Shown piece by piece: positions 38,501 to 44,290 of a stretch of DNA of 64,000 nucleotides. The DNA is taken from assembly GCA_916610825.1 (NCBI GenBank), contig OU744450.1, forward strand, positions 7,274,030 to 7,338,029, read 5' to 3'. The DNA comes from Haliclystus octoradiatus (taxonomy: Eukaryota; Cnidaria; Staurozoa; Stauromedusae; Haliclystidae). Every line of letters starts with the position of its first letter. Position 1 is the first letter of the stretch. The translations under genes were made by a program, and so were the position numbers. The notes under the pieces were generated by a model. That model had not been told where the DNA came from. It saw only the letters and a list, made by a program, of their open reading frames with translations, and ran no database searches.

Positions 38501-39076
38501 TTTCATGCAAATCAGCTTCTACCTTCAACGGGGATAAGGTTCTTGTTTGGTGTTACTTTCCGTTCAACATATCAATCTAACTGATCGAACGAAAACAGCT
38601 TCTGCATGTTATACTTTTTACGGTTTTGATACTTTTGATCACATAGTAAACAAAACGTTCTGGTGTAATCCTGAACGTGATAAAATAATGAAACCAAAAT
38701 ACAAAACATAGCTAAGAAAACGAAACCAGTCTTATGGTCATATACGCACGGCAACTTTTCTCAAAGCTTTGTTTGACCTGATGACGCACGAGTTGTTTGA
38801 GTGGGCAATGTTCCCCGGTCAGTACCTCCCTTCAAGAGAGAATACTAATCCTTGCATGCAGATGGAAACTTATGACTAGCAGAATTTAGAACAAAGTGAG
38901 CAGAGAAGGCCGATGCAGTTTCCAATCCTAAGTCGGGTATTAACTTGTTCCTCTTTTTTTAATCTTGTTTTAAGGAAAATATGAAATTGGAGCGTTCTTA
39001 TGCTACACTACAACAGCGTTATTTTGGCAATAGCAAGCCAATATTGATTGAAAAGATAGAGCCTTGTGATACATAA
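11578..39076 (+). CDS. Large coiled-coil protein, 23 coding exons (about 1,010 aa)
   Basis: Reconstructed from GT-AG borders with matching phases: 11578-12055, 19635-19725, 20462-20514, 21351-21649, 22287-22364, 23232-23344, 23826-23931, 24019-24060, 24404-24568, 25660-25800, 26405-26479, 27484-27657, 28963-29022, 29876-29977, 31146-31325, 31614-31733, 32564-32664, 33110-33170, 33861-33941, 34887-35132, 35836-35904, 36600-36695, 38975-39076. The sum is 3,033 nt, open throughout. The ATG follows ACCAAG. Residues 1-160 are acidic and low in complexity. A short Trp-containing segment (LLLRFLGDTKWQM) follows, then a Ser-rich stretch, and from about residue 330 heptad-like Leu/Lys/Glu coiled coil to near the C terminus. 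The coil is interrupted around exons 17-19 by a less helical module (CIIEECAKLNTFIRELPW). A structural, cytoskeletal or centrosomal role would be a guess. Exons 4 and 5 have alternative acceptors in the same frame. I do not recognise the family. Confidence 0.8.
12122..12184. repeat. GTTCATGAAC element, left part, split by BEL/Pao
   Basis: Contains several TTCATGAAC-type dyads and stops exactly at the 5' LTR. It continues at 19210 after the retrotransposon, so the palindromic element was already present when BEL/Pao inserted. Confidence 0.65.
12180..12184. repeat. Target site duplication GTTCA (left)
   Basis: Five bases, GTTCA, immediately before the 5' LTR. The same five follow the 3' LTR at 19210-19214. 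A 5-bp duplication fits the BEL/Pao superfamily. Confidence 0.85.
12185..12717 (+). repeat. 5' LTR
   Basis: 533 bp, bounded by TG and CA, and matching 18677-19209 base for base as far as I could compare. Contains a TATATAAATA box at about 12495-12504 that could place the transcript start near 12530. Confidence 0.93.
12781..18588 (+). CDS. BEL/Pao gag-pol polyprotein (1,935 aa)
   Basis: A single uninterrupted frame from an ATG preceded by AACAAAG. Domain order by approximate residue: N-terminal coiled coil (1-150); six 8-residue repeats DQPxNPEV (169-216); gag-like DUF1759 region (about 285-470); zinc knuckles CX2CX4HX4C starting at C493 and a second soon after, followed by a Cys/His cluster; aspartic protease with the motif MDGGAD (D625); reverse transcriptase with YMDD (Y1044-D1047); RNase H (FADGG, RTELVGA, WVDSKV, NAADPLT); integrase with an HHCC-type zinc domain (HEKTCHPG ... 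CLHCRK) and catalytic D1613, D1683, E1733; and a C-terminal DUF5641-like domain (GDLVLVK). Protein processing and self-integration are inferred from the family. The protease motif DGG, instead of the usual DSG or DTG, is odd in an otherwise intact ORF. Confidence 0.95.
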   Translation: MADEAEAARRRFQRRSKIYETQIRRFELLEKNELVSIEQWNGTLAKVLKESDELDLAAQTYIDILEVNNALDGDIEKDITERIQIMENTTNEIKQTTMKRIYEIEERTLAKQEQILAKQHQRELELIEARRVNTSDPYGSAASVSSRNNDVIDEEDETATDYDAILDQDQPINPEVDQPFNPEVDQPINPEVDQPFNPEVDQPINPEVDQPINPEVDQQHHKEEDAKVKIKDKGKCKSAKTNVNEAVTTATAIEIGAMTAIKTMQLNNDKSKPVTATVRLAGFTPTKWNGEFRTFPTFQNRFNSAMKNAGVTDDNVKLQWLEKSIPESYQSIIEGRSTLLESWKAMKLVITDQKIADEITWNFRKLKPLVDKDSEAIQKFVTAMRTHIMYLVEFGKSHRTTDEEFIRDLKRKTGRDFEEQIDDQFAIHNQLRLQMGLEEEELTTKFIMTFLERRIQTSHTKKTDRRQGGSTKENNTSKSAKVSAFKANPDVDCQLCGDGKHHLEDCQIFKNKTVRDRAEYTKGKGYCFRCLAKGHMKPSCEKKNTCKECKKCHHTLLHYGSTSTTNDQDSTVPKIASASSINANSAKEMDNDESPRLPILKIWVKSGFKNADGSPRLRPAICLMDGGADTTLVRTEFANSLGIEGENTIIQYEVVGGAKYKEKTKKFDITIGRFNPIQEQAKISAYSISRTCGAANAWPKDFFQRNPHLSKLKNLTYGNGGHIDILIGRDAQQLHKELQRIEPEPQNDHQSTGIEYPLGWTIVGGKEKKNKNEVNNKKVASVKLNDIAGDIEHEEIKKIFTSDLAGVSPSTRCICKDNEVNEARFIKIAKNTTINNEGRVEVQLPWKQGYPEALPNNYTEVYQSLKGRVKKMKHKGEYESYAKAMSEVINSGFVEEVNRQKNEKEYFIEHLIVERQNTSTPKRVVWNSAKIFQGESLAKALEKGPDMLNSLFKVLIAFREEQVAFIGDIRKMFNMISIAKEDRCYHRFLWINEGDEEPKTYQWSRLVFGDPPSPDLSQTSLHYLAAAYKDEWPIGGEILEKHIYMDDIADSRENETEATEAMNETTKVLKKGKFEIKRWHCNRIKVEETLNKDGISTQTKKEENNDDLETMILGHHWNKELDNLSLKAKTVSLSITSSTKLTKRIILGMIARVWDPLGIMAPATVNLRIMFQNLWREGYEWDQIIEDEKSAIWMKNIDCIEAKLNTVVTRCMKSKGAIGQPEIHAFADGGDKALGTCVFMRWNIGENKFDTSFVAAKTLVTPVKGWTIPRTELVGALIMVRLVQNIVDALRIKPSSITYWVDSKVVLHWVRSSSQQMKAFVETRIAEIQEIADVKNFCYVPTKLNAADPLTKTNDTDLEIWHKGPQFLREAIIQDFETEDVKQDIEAKQDPAEIKPTKKLKKQPKKSKATNKKINSMVKSTEENLMDEQLAKEILEVANREENWLKSVEEVSKINNIDGETAIYRALQAFTKWEDKAYKKLCPFFEEKDELYRLGGRLNLAEDFSLSLIAPIVIPKAPKGEDQGYENNHRGVISKILNYYHEKTCHPGVNRTRCAIEQNGIWIIGINNALKKVKRFCLHCRKRSRPLEEQQMGQLPNFRLEANQVPFWTTAVDFFGPLKTKLRRGVVKDGHVAIFTCTVTRAIHLEFCYDQEGGEGLSALKFLMALRRFTSTHGLHPNRMYSDNGPNLVAASKTIKKLTEQWDNTLLENGLKAAGFLWEWNCPTASHQNGVVEALIKSVRKALDATSDCYNKSLNPDEWMTTLSEISYLINSRPLFPKSSGDLLDISEMITPNSLLHGQNMLIPQPKDTKEHPTDRMTAIQKRIQVFWEHWTTNMPHNLICRKKWLVKRNNIGVGDLVLVKTSGPHGPAPRAVWPLALISNTYPGKDGLIRKVRIKTKSGEYDRPIAKLVLIATQEEIEGKVIKNLNKDVEEIEV
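13285..13428 (+). repeat. 24-bp tandem repeat inside gag (6 units)
   Basis: Six units of 24 bp encode DQPxNPEV with x = I, F, I, F, I, I, so the first four units form two 48-bp higher-order repeats. The near identity of the units points to recent expansion, and the frame is kept. Confidence 0.9.
18668..18675 (+). other. Polypurine tract of BEL/Pao
   Basis: The run GAAGGGGA sits directly before the 3' LTR, the position from which plus-strand DNA synthesis is primed in LTR elements. Confidence 0.7.
18677..19209 (+). repeat. 3' LTR
   Basis: 533 bp, TG...CA, and indistinguishable by eye from the 5' LTR. It is followed directly by the GTTCA duplication. Confidence 0.93.
19210..19310. repeat. GTTCATGAAC element, right part
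   Basis: Resumes with GTTCATGAAC directly after the 3' LTR. It carries further TTCATG/CATGAA dyads and ends near TTGTTCATGG. Joined conceptually to 12122-12184, it forms one interrupted palindromic element. Confidence 0.6.
19380..19552. mobile_element. hAT-like MITE (173 bp) with 8-bp target duplication
   Basis: Terminal inverted repeats CAGGGTCCGA and TCGGACACTG, flanked by identical GTTGTACC (19372-19379 and 19553-19560). CAGNG termini with 8-bp duplications are characteristic of hAT elements. It has no coding capacity, so it is non-autonomous. A decayed relative is at 8600-8770. Confidence 0.85.
20880..21215. repeat. Tandem array of about 104-bp GTTCATGAAC units
   Basis: About three units, each with the order TTTATGAACTGTTCATGAAC, GGCAATTT, ATTCATGAAAA, CTCTTTGTGA, TGTTCATTAACCCA, then an A-run. 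Units differ by a few percent. The array ends about 135 bp before exon 4 of the coiled-coil gene. Confidence 0.8.
21676..21815. repeat. GTTCATGAAC palindromic element, full-type copy
   Basis: Starts AACAGTTCAGGAGTTCATG and ends in the reverse complement, CTCCTGAACTTTTTTCGCAGGGG. The ATGG central word and multiple dyads are present. It lies 27 bp after exon 4. Confidence 0.75.
22471..22700. repeat. GTTCATGAAC palindromic element, long copy
   Basis: About 230 bp with ends TCCTGCGAAAACAGTTCAG and CTCCTGAACTGTTTTGAGCAGCAGG. The centre holds AAATGGCCCC and its counterpart GGAGCCATT, so the whole copy can fold into one long imperfect hairpin. Confidence 0.75.
24145..24326. mobile_element. pogo/Tc1-like MITE, copy 2
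   Basis: Ends CAGTCAAACCTG and CAGGTTTTACTG, TA on both sides, 182 bp, with internal similarity to the third copy (GTCATCTGTCTATAATGGTCATT). Intronic, between exons 8 and 9. Confidence 0.75.
25521..25592. repeat. GTTCATGAAC element, 5' fragment
   Basis: Begins with the full family start, CCCCTGCGAAAAACAGTTCAG, and reaches the GTTAAAT central word, then diverges. The other half is missing. Confidence 0.6.
25960..26228. repeat. GTTCATGAAC element, diverged copy
   Basis: A cluster of TTCATGGAC, GTTCATTTAACAGTTCATGG and CATGAACAAATTCATGAAC dyads, clearly of the same family but without well-preserved ends. Confidence 0.5.
26548..26683. repeat. GTTCATGAAC palindromic element, full-type copy
   Basis: Left end TACGAAACAGTTCTGGAGTTC and right end GAACTCCAGAACTATTTTTCGC are reverse complements. 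The central segment CCCCAATTTCC pairs with AATTGGGGCCATTTAAC. About 136 bp. Confidence 0.75.
27198..27384. mobile_element. CCAAAACCATG MITE, copy 1
   Basis: Inverted termini ACCAAAACCATGAAAATGCC and TTTTTCATGGTTTTGGTGTC enclose an AT-rich core of imperfect AACCATGAAAA/ATGCCAT words. A second copy with the same order of words is at 34648-34810. Confidence 0.65.
27711..27881. repeat. GTTCATGAAC element, diverged copy
   Basis: Starts GAGTTCCTGAACTGTTC and ends TTTCATGAACTGTTTTCACTAGGG, with ATATGACC and GGGGCCATTTAAC as the internal partner words. It begins inside the read-through region of exon 12's intron. Confidence 0.55.
27913..28083 (-). repeat. SINE remnant split by TATAG-type simple repeat
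   Basis: 27913-27944 matches the SINE 3' end in reverse (CCTACCGAAGGCGCCCGTAC). 28015-28083 matches the tRNA-like head in reverse (GAACCAC, CGAGATATGATCAGATCTGAAG, TTGCTCTTCCATCTCA). Between them the body is missing, and a TATAG/TATAAT low-complexity run takes its place. Confidence 0.6.
28441..28660. repeat. GTTCATGAAC element, diverged copy
   Basis: Dense TTCATGAAC dyads, including TTCATGAACCAGTTCATGAACTGG, and the word GGCAATTTCATGTTCATTA shared with the 20.9-kb array. The family ends are not preserved. Confidence 0.55.
29597..29778. mobile_element. pogo/Tc1-like MITE, copy 3
   Basis: Ends CAGTCAAACCTGCTATAACGG and TATATACAGGTTTCACTT. The 182-bp length and internal words match copy 2. The TA duplication is eroded on the left side. 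Confidence 0.6.
30889..31108. repeat. GTTCATGAAC element, long copy
   Basis: Left end ACTCCTGCAAAAAAACAGCC, right end CTTATGAACTGTTTATCGCAAG. The internal ATTAAATGGCC pairs with TTGGCCATTTAACG. It ends about 40 bp before exon 15. Confidence 0.6.
31800..32200. repeat. Diverged tandem duplication (about 200-bp units)
   Basis: About 31800-31995 and 32028-32196 share, in order, TGTTCCTAT, ATGTTGTCAAAA, CGTTGTGACGAC-type words, CATGACTTACTA-type words and AATCATGCATGCCTTG. The first unit also contains a short GACGTTGTGAC triplication at about 31861-31894. Confidence 0.6.
33246..33490 (-). repeat. SINE copy lacking the tRNA-like head
   Basis: Reverse-oriented match to the SINE 3' end and body (CCCTACGGAAGGTGCCCGT, CAGCCGCGACACTGCAGATC, TTCAACAGATATCA). 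It stops before the A/B-box region, so it is truncated at its 5' end. Confidence 0.7.
34648..34810. mobile_element. CCAAAACCATG MITE, copy 2
   Basis: Left ACTACCAACACCAAAATCATG, right AAGGTTTTGGTGTCAGTAGT. The termini extend the inverted repeat of copy 1 to CTAC...GTAG. Noncoding, AT-rich core. Confidence 0.65.
35225..35530. repeat. Cluster of TTCTTGAAA / AATAAGAA dyads
   Basis: About ten imperfect copies of TTTCTTGAAATAAGAA-like words in both orientations within 300 bp. Probably a decayed palindromic repeat of its own family. Confidence 0.45.
37669..38041 (+). mobile_element. tRNA-derived SINE, full-length copy (373 bp)
   Basis: The head carries RNA polymerase III promoter boxes: A box TTAGCTCAGATGG (37676-37688) and B box GGTTCAAATCC (37736-37746), spaced as in a tRNA. 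A unique body and the 3' end CATTACTTTT follow. Perfect 10-bp target duplications ACCCCAAACT flank it (37659-37668 and 38042-38051). Similar 3' tails in two copies suggest that a partner LINE recognises the tail (inference). It sits in the last intron of the coiled-coil gene. Confidence 0.9.
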
Positions 39077-39373
39077 ATATATGAACTGTTGGAAGAATCT
39101 TGATGAAGTGGTGGCATGGAATAGAACATATTCAATTATCGTAATGGGTGTTTATTTTCTAAATTACATTTATTTACTTATACAGTACGTTATTCCTATG
39201 ATATAAATTTGCAAATTGACTAAAAACAAAAGCAATTTGGTTGACTCAAAGATCTCGAATCTTTGATAATTATTTTGGCTTTTCAACGCTTCAATTTCAG
39301 TGTTGTTGCTCATGTATAATTAAACATACGTTTATTTATAATATTATTTTCATTGATCACATTTAATGACAAC

Positions 39374-39379
39374 AATAAA
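39374..39379 (+). terminator. Poly(A) signal of the coiled-coil gene
   Basis: AATAAA about 300 bp after the TAA at 39074-39076, in the same orientation. It is the first canonical hexamer that I noted downstream. Confidence 0.5.
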
Positions 39380-39742
39380 GGCCAAATCATTTTAATATAT
39401 TATATTATATTTTAAGTTCTATAAATTTTTAAATAACGCGTAAATTATTCGCTTGTTGTAACATAATTGTGTATTTTATACTTTTGTAAATAATTATGTC
39501 AATCACTTCAAAATTGACTTTGGTCCAATTTTCATCATCTTCTTGGGTTTCATTTATTGTTGTTCGGATACGATCTTCCTTCATTATACTGTGTGAGAAG
39601 AACAGCAAACCTCAATGACTATTCAGCTGTTCACAACTCGGGATTGCTGTCAGAGTAGGTAGGGAAATCGAAGGCAAATTGAAATCTGCAGTGTTTTGTT
39701 TTGAAAGAGTTTGGAAATAATTATTATTAAATGAAAAAATGT

Positions 39743-40116
39743 ATAAAAAGTAATGTGGACGGTGTCGCCCTACCGAAGGCACCCGTACCATTCCTCTATT
39801 TCTAGAAGAGTGGCTCTTTTCGCTAAGAGCAATGATGTTAAACACTCCTTAGATCTCAGCCGCGACACTGCAGATCAATTTCAACAGATTTCATGGCAGA
39901 TAGGCCTTGATTGTCAATGCGCAACGATGCGCCGCAGCTACTCACAATGCAATTCCTTCTGAACCATTCCATCCGCCATCCTTAGATGGTACTCATTTGA
40001 TGTTTCAGATAAAGTCAAGGCTGAGTTGACCTGAGGGGGATTTGAACCACACTCGATGAGATATGATACGATCTGAAGTTCGGTTGCTCTGCCAACTGAG
40101 CTAATCACCCCTCTAC
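39743..40116 (-). mobile_element. tRNA-derived SINE, full-length copy (374 bp)
   Basis: Reverse-oriented sister of 37669-38041, with A box TTAGCTCAGTTGG, B box GGTTCAAATCC, and the same body and tail. Flanked by an 11-bp duplication, AAAAAATGTAT (39732-39742 and 40117-40127). Confidence 0.9.
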
Positions 40117-40283
40117 AAAAAATGTATGTGAATGAGATGATTAAATTGTATGACTTTTGCTCGATGTGAGAAAGACAGAAACAGCGACAGTGTTGTCAGT
40201 GATAAAAGATTCAGATTTGAATAAGACATCATCAACGTTTTCAACATAACTGATGATCATTTTCTGTGGTAAATTATTTATTA

Positions 40284-41110
40284 AGCCCCGGCCGAATCAT
40301 CCAAAGGAAGCCAACATTTTCACAACATTTTGATAAAATTTCGATCGCGATGTTGTAAAATTGCATGGCAAAATGCTGACTGGGGTGGCCAAATGAAGCC
40401 AGCATTTTCACAAAATCCGCAGCTGAAAAGAAATTTCTGAAAGGGGAAATCATCTTCGGAATCATTCGATTAAGATTTATATTTATTCAAATTATTCTGG
40501 TTCAATAATAGATCTTTCTGTTTTGTTGTCCTTCTTTGCTCTACATCGTGGGCAATTTTAAATTAAACTTCACTTCATTTTAATAACCAGTCTCCGAATC
40601 GTATATACTTTCTTTGTTACTTCAAAGGGTATGAATGCCGTAGTTGTGTCTTTCATTGCAAAAATATTAAATAAAATCACTTGAGAATTTCGAATAAAGA
40701 GCAAAAACTGCTACAGAAAATGACAAATTATATTATAAAATTGTATTTTTCGACTCAATGAAATGACAAATCCAAATTTTCATGGCAAGACTTTCGCGCC
40801 AAGTTGCTGTCATTACGTGATCATATAAAATCATTACGTAATCATTGACCAATATTAGAGACATTTTTTTCATTCTTTGAAATTCGATACGTCAAATCTT
40901 GTGAATATGCTGGCTGGTGTGTTGAAATGAAGCCAGCATTTTCACAACATCGAACGGAACAATAGAATGTTGACCAATTTTTTGATCATCGTCAAAGTGC
41001 CGGCCAACAAAATCCAGCACCGAAATTTGTTGAAATTTGTTGGCTGGGGTGGCCAAATGAAGCCAAACTTTTCACAACATTGTTGTTGTGAAAAAGCTTG
41101 CAAAATGTTG
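40284..41110. repeat. Dispersed GGCTGGGGTGGCC / AAGCCAGCATTTTCACAACA repeats
   Basis: At least three sub-copies (about 40284-40435, 40905-40965, 40995-41110) share TGGCTGGGGTGGCCAAATG and AAGCCAGCATTTTCACAACAT. Within copies, GCCAGCATTTT and AAAATGCTGGC form inverted pairs, so hairpins are possible. Confidence 0.6.
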
Positions 41111-41114
41111 GCTT

Positions 41115-41335
41115 GACTGTTAAGTGTTTGTTCAATTGATTATACACAGCTTTTTCAATTAACTTTGACAGAAACCTTAGATTTGATATTTGTCTTAAAT
41201 TTTTGAAGATCTCAAAATCATCTTTCAAGTTCTTTATTGTATGCTGTAGTATGACAGTTTTCAAGTCTCCGGGCATATAGCCTAGTGCCAAGGATTTGTT
41301 GATGGCTAATAAAACACTTCTTCATGATGCATGCT
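41115..41335 (-). pseudogene. CR1/L2-like LINE reverse transcriptase fragment
   Basis: A minus-strand frame reads GYMPGDLKTVIL, then NLRQISNLRFLSKLIEK. This resembles the N-terminal reverse transcriptase motif of CR1/L2-type LINEs, normally of the form LKNYRPISNLxFLSK. Only about 65 residues remain and the flanks are unrelated, so it is a dead fragment. It could come from the same family as the LINE at 57 kb, but the two copies do not overlap in content. Confidence 0.65.
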
Positions 41336-42292
41336 GGCAATGGGTCAATTGAGCAGGCTTTGAGTGAAGAATTGCTGATAAGAATTCGTTCTTTCATAAT
41401 TATATAGATAACATAGTGAAATCACTGAAACTGGTAGTACAAAACTATTCAATGTTACATTGTACAGAAAGGTTCTCACTTGATGATGTGACAAGTTTAC
41501 TACGAATATTATTTAATGGAAAGATCGAAAGAGAACAAAATTTTTTATAAACAATTACGAAATATGAAATGTATAAATTGAAGCCAACTATACTAACGAA
41601 GTAAACATTTTACTATTGTAAAAAATTAAAAATAAACCAACCAGGCAAAGAAGATCAGAGTCGGTAGACGTTTCGAAGTGTTTTTAAACAGTTCAAAGGA
41701 TTTTATGGATGGAATAATATTGGTACCTATTTAGACGTATCTAAAACAGCAGGTTTCTCCGGGCAACTTGAAATTCACATAAAATGTTCGTAAAAATAAC
41801 ATAAGTACTTTCCCGTTTCTTGTTTTATTAAAATTTTATTGTGGAGCTCACAAGCGATGAATATATAAATCATTTCACGGTCAGAGCCCTCTCAATTCAT
41901 ACATTTTGTGTTTTCGTCATGCTTCTATGGATTCTCAAAAGCATGTGAGAACAACAAAAGCAAAGACCATGAAGCTCACATGCAGCATTTTCTCTAAATG
42001 ATAAGAAGACTTTGACCATGAATCATGAATTATAGATCGGATTTTTGAAGGGTTCATAATAAAATTTATTTGAAACAAGAAATAGGTAATTGTTCAGCAT
42101 ATTTTTATGGACACTTTTATGTGATTTTCAAGCTGCCCGGAGAAACCTGCTGTTTTAGTTCTGGGGCGCTCGGTCTAATTGTGTTCAGTTCAAATCTTCT
42201 GTACATTGAAATATTATAGAGCTATTTCACAGATTCCCAATGAGTCCTTCGAGAATTATCCGAAAAAAAAGATTGATAATTCTGGTGGTGTA

Positions 42293-44181
42293 TTTTAAAG
42301 TGGGAATAAACCCCCAGACTATCTTTAGATATATAGTAGAACCCGACGTGAAAAAAACAATGGCGTAATTTTTTTTTCGATCTGGAAATTATTTCTTGGT
42401 GAAAAATGCCTTCAAAGTGGTGTTTTGACCCAAATGTCGCTGAGGAAAAAAGGGGATTGGATCTAGGTTTATGACGACAAAGTTACAAGTCGTGTGGTTT
42501 TTCTAATAGACTTTAGATCGGATTAATCACGCGATGTTACGTTTGAGATGGCGTAGCTCTGTAACGGCAATCTATTTTTCTCTCCCACAAAACTGAGGTA
42601 AGGAAGAACATATAAACTCAAGAGTAGCAAAATTCCAGATGATTTAATGATTTTAAAGTTCACGAATTTGAAGAAAATAAAAATCAGAAAATATTTCATT
42701 CGTAGCGCGCGTTATACAGATTATATTTTGACATATCATTCCCACACATATTTAACACATATCAAAAGATTCTCTGGTGACCACAAAAGCTAGCTAAGTA
42801 GAATTTATTGTTGTAAGCATAAGTCTGCACTGAAAATGGAGTGTTCTTTTGAGGGTAAAAATCATAATGTATGGTGGGAAACGCTATTAAGAACACCATA
42901 ACCGTCGGTTTTATAGTCCTCTTTTCACAGAAGTGAAATCTGTCCATCTGATTTCTCGTCTCTGTAGAAAGGTATTTTGTGCAAAGTAACTTCTGCACTG
43001 TATTACTGCATCCTATAAACTACAGATTGTGACGACATGATGCTAACATGTTCTACTTTCTAGCCGAAGGAATGAATACTAGATTGGTAAAATAATTTTG
43101 TGGCGTATGTAAAAAAAGGAACGAGACTTCACATTGCAAAACCCTAATTTTGTTAATCATATAACTTTGATAGAGAGGATAATAATTTATGCAATGAAGA
43201 TATACCGCAAAACCGACAAATGATAGAATCTGCAATACTGTAGTTCTACTCTGTTAGACTATTGAGTATAATATATCTATCTATACAGTCGTATAAACTA
43301 TACGATTACATGGTTTAAGTTTTACTAGGCAAACATCAATTTCAAACTTAAACATTGAAATGATAATTGAAGAATGTCTATTTAATGTTTTAGTAATACT
43401 TAATTAAATCCGAAAAAGTACAATTAATACTTTGCAGTACCAACTATCTCGAGGAAAAGTCGTCTGTGCATGCCCTTGCAAATCAAGTCAGTTTACATTC
43501 ACATTTAGATCATGGAAAGGATATCCTGTAGAAATATTTACTCAAGAACAACTTGCAGATCATAGAGTTAAAAATAGTTAAAACTTATATAGCGTAAGAT
43601 CAAGCTATTTTGAAGGGTATGTGTCTACTAATTAAGATTTGAGAAGTACTGCGGTCACACAGAATACGTAACTAATATTTGTCACTAGACTGGTCACAAA
43701 AGAGCAGTCGCACCGTCTGACATTTGTGTTAATCCGCAATCTATATCAGATTCATCGCGCTTAATGACGCTACGAGAAATTATTTCGACCGAGCGTTTCA
43801 ATAGATTTTATTCTGCTCCTGAAATCACAAATTGCATCTTTTTTGCGTAATTCGCGAGTTTATATGTTTGTTCATGGCTCAGCCTTGTCAGAAATTTTTT
43901 TTGCGTGACTTCTCGGAGCTAGGTCACCTCAAAGATTACGTCGTGTTATCAGCCCACTCTTGAGTCTGTTAGACAAACCGCACGACTTGTGACTTTGTCG
44001 TCATAAAGCTAGATCCAATCCCTTTTTTTCTCAGCGACATTTGGGTCAAAACACCACTTTGAAGGCACTTTTCACCAAGAAATAATTTCCAGATCGAAAG
44101 AAAAATTACGCCATTGTTTTTCTCACGTCGGGTTCTACTACATATGTAAAGATAGTCTGGGGGTTTATTCCCACTTCAAAA
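42293..44181. mobile_element. 1.9-kb DNA element with about 210-bp inverted repeats
   Basis: Arms 42293-42512 and 43973-44181 are reverse complements with scattered mismatches (for example CCCAGACTATCTTTA and AAAGATAGTCTGGGG, or CACTTTGAAGGCA and TGCCTTCAAAGTGG). The 1.46-kb centre has no long ORF. It is a non-autonomous DNA transposon or fold-back element; target duplication not resolved. Confidence 0.8.
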
Positions 44182-44290
44182 AGACCTTGACCTCAGGATG
44201 TGTTGCTATTCCACACAAACATGGCTGATGTGAAAAAGGTTCTATTGTTCTGTAAGCCTCCCAGTTAGATTTGACAAGTGGCTTACACTC

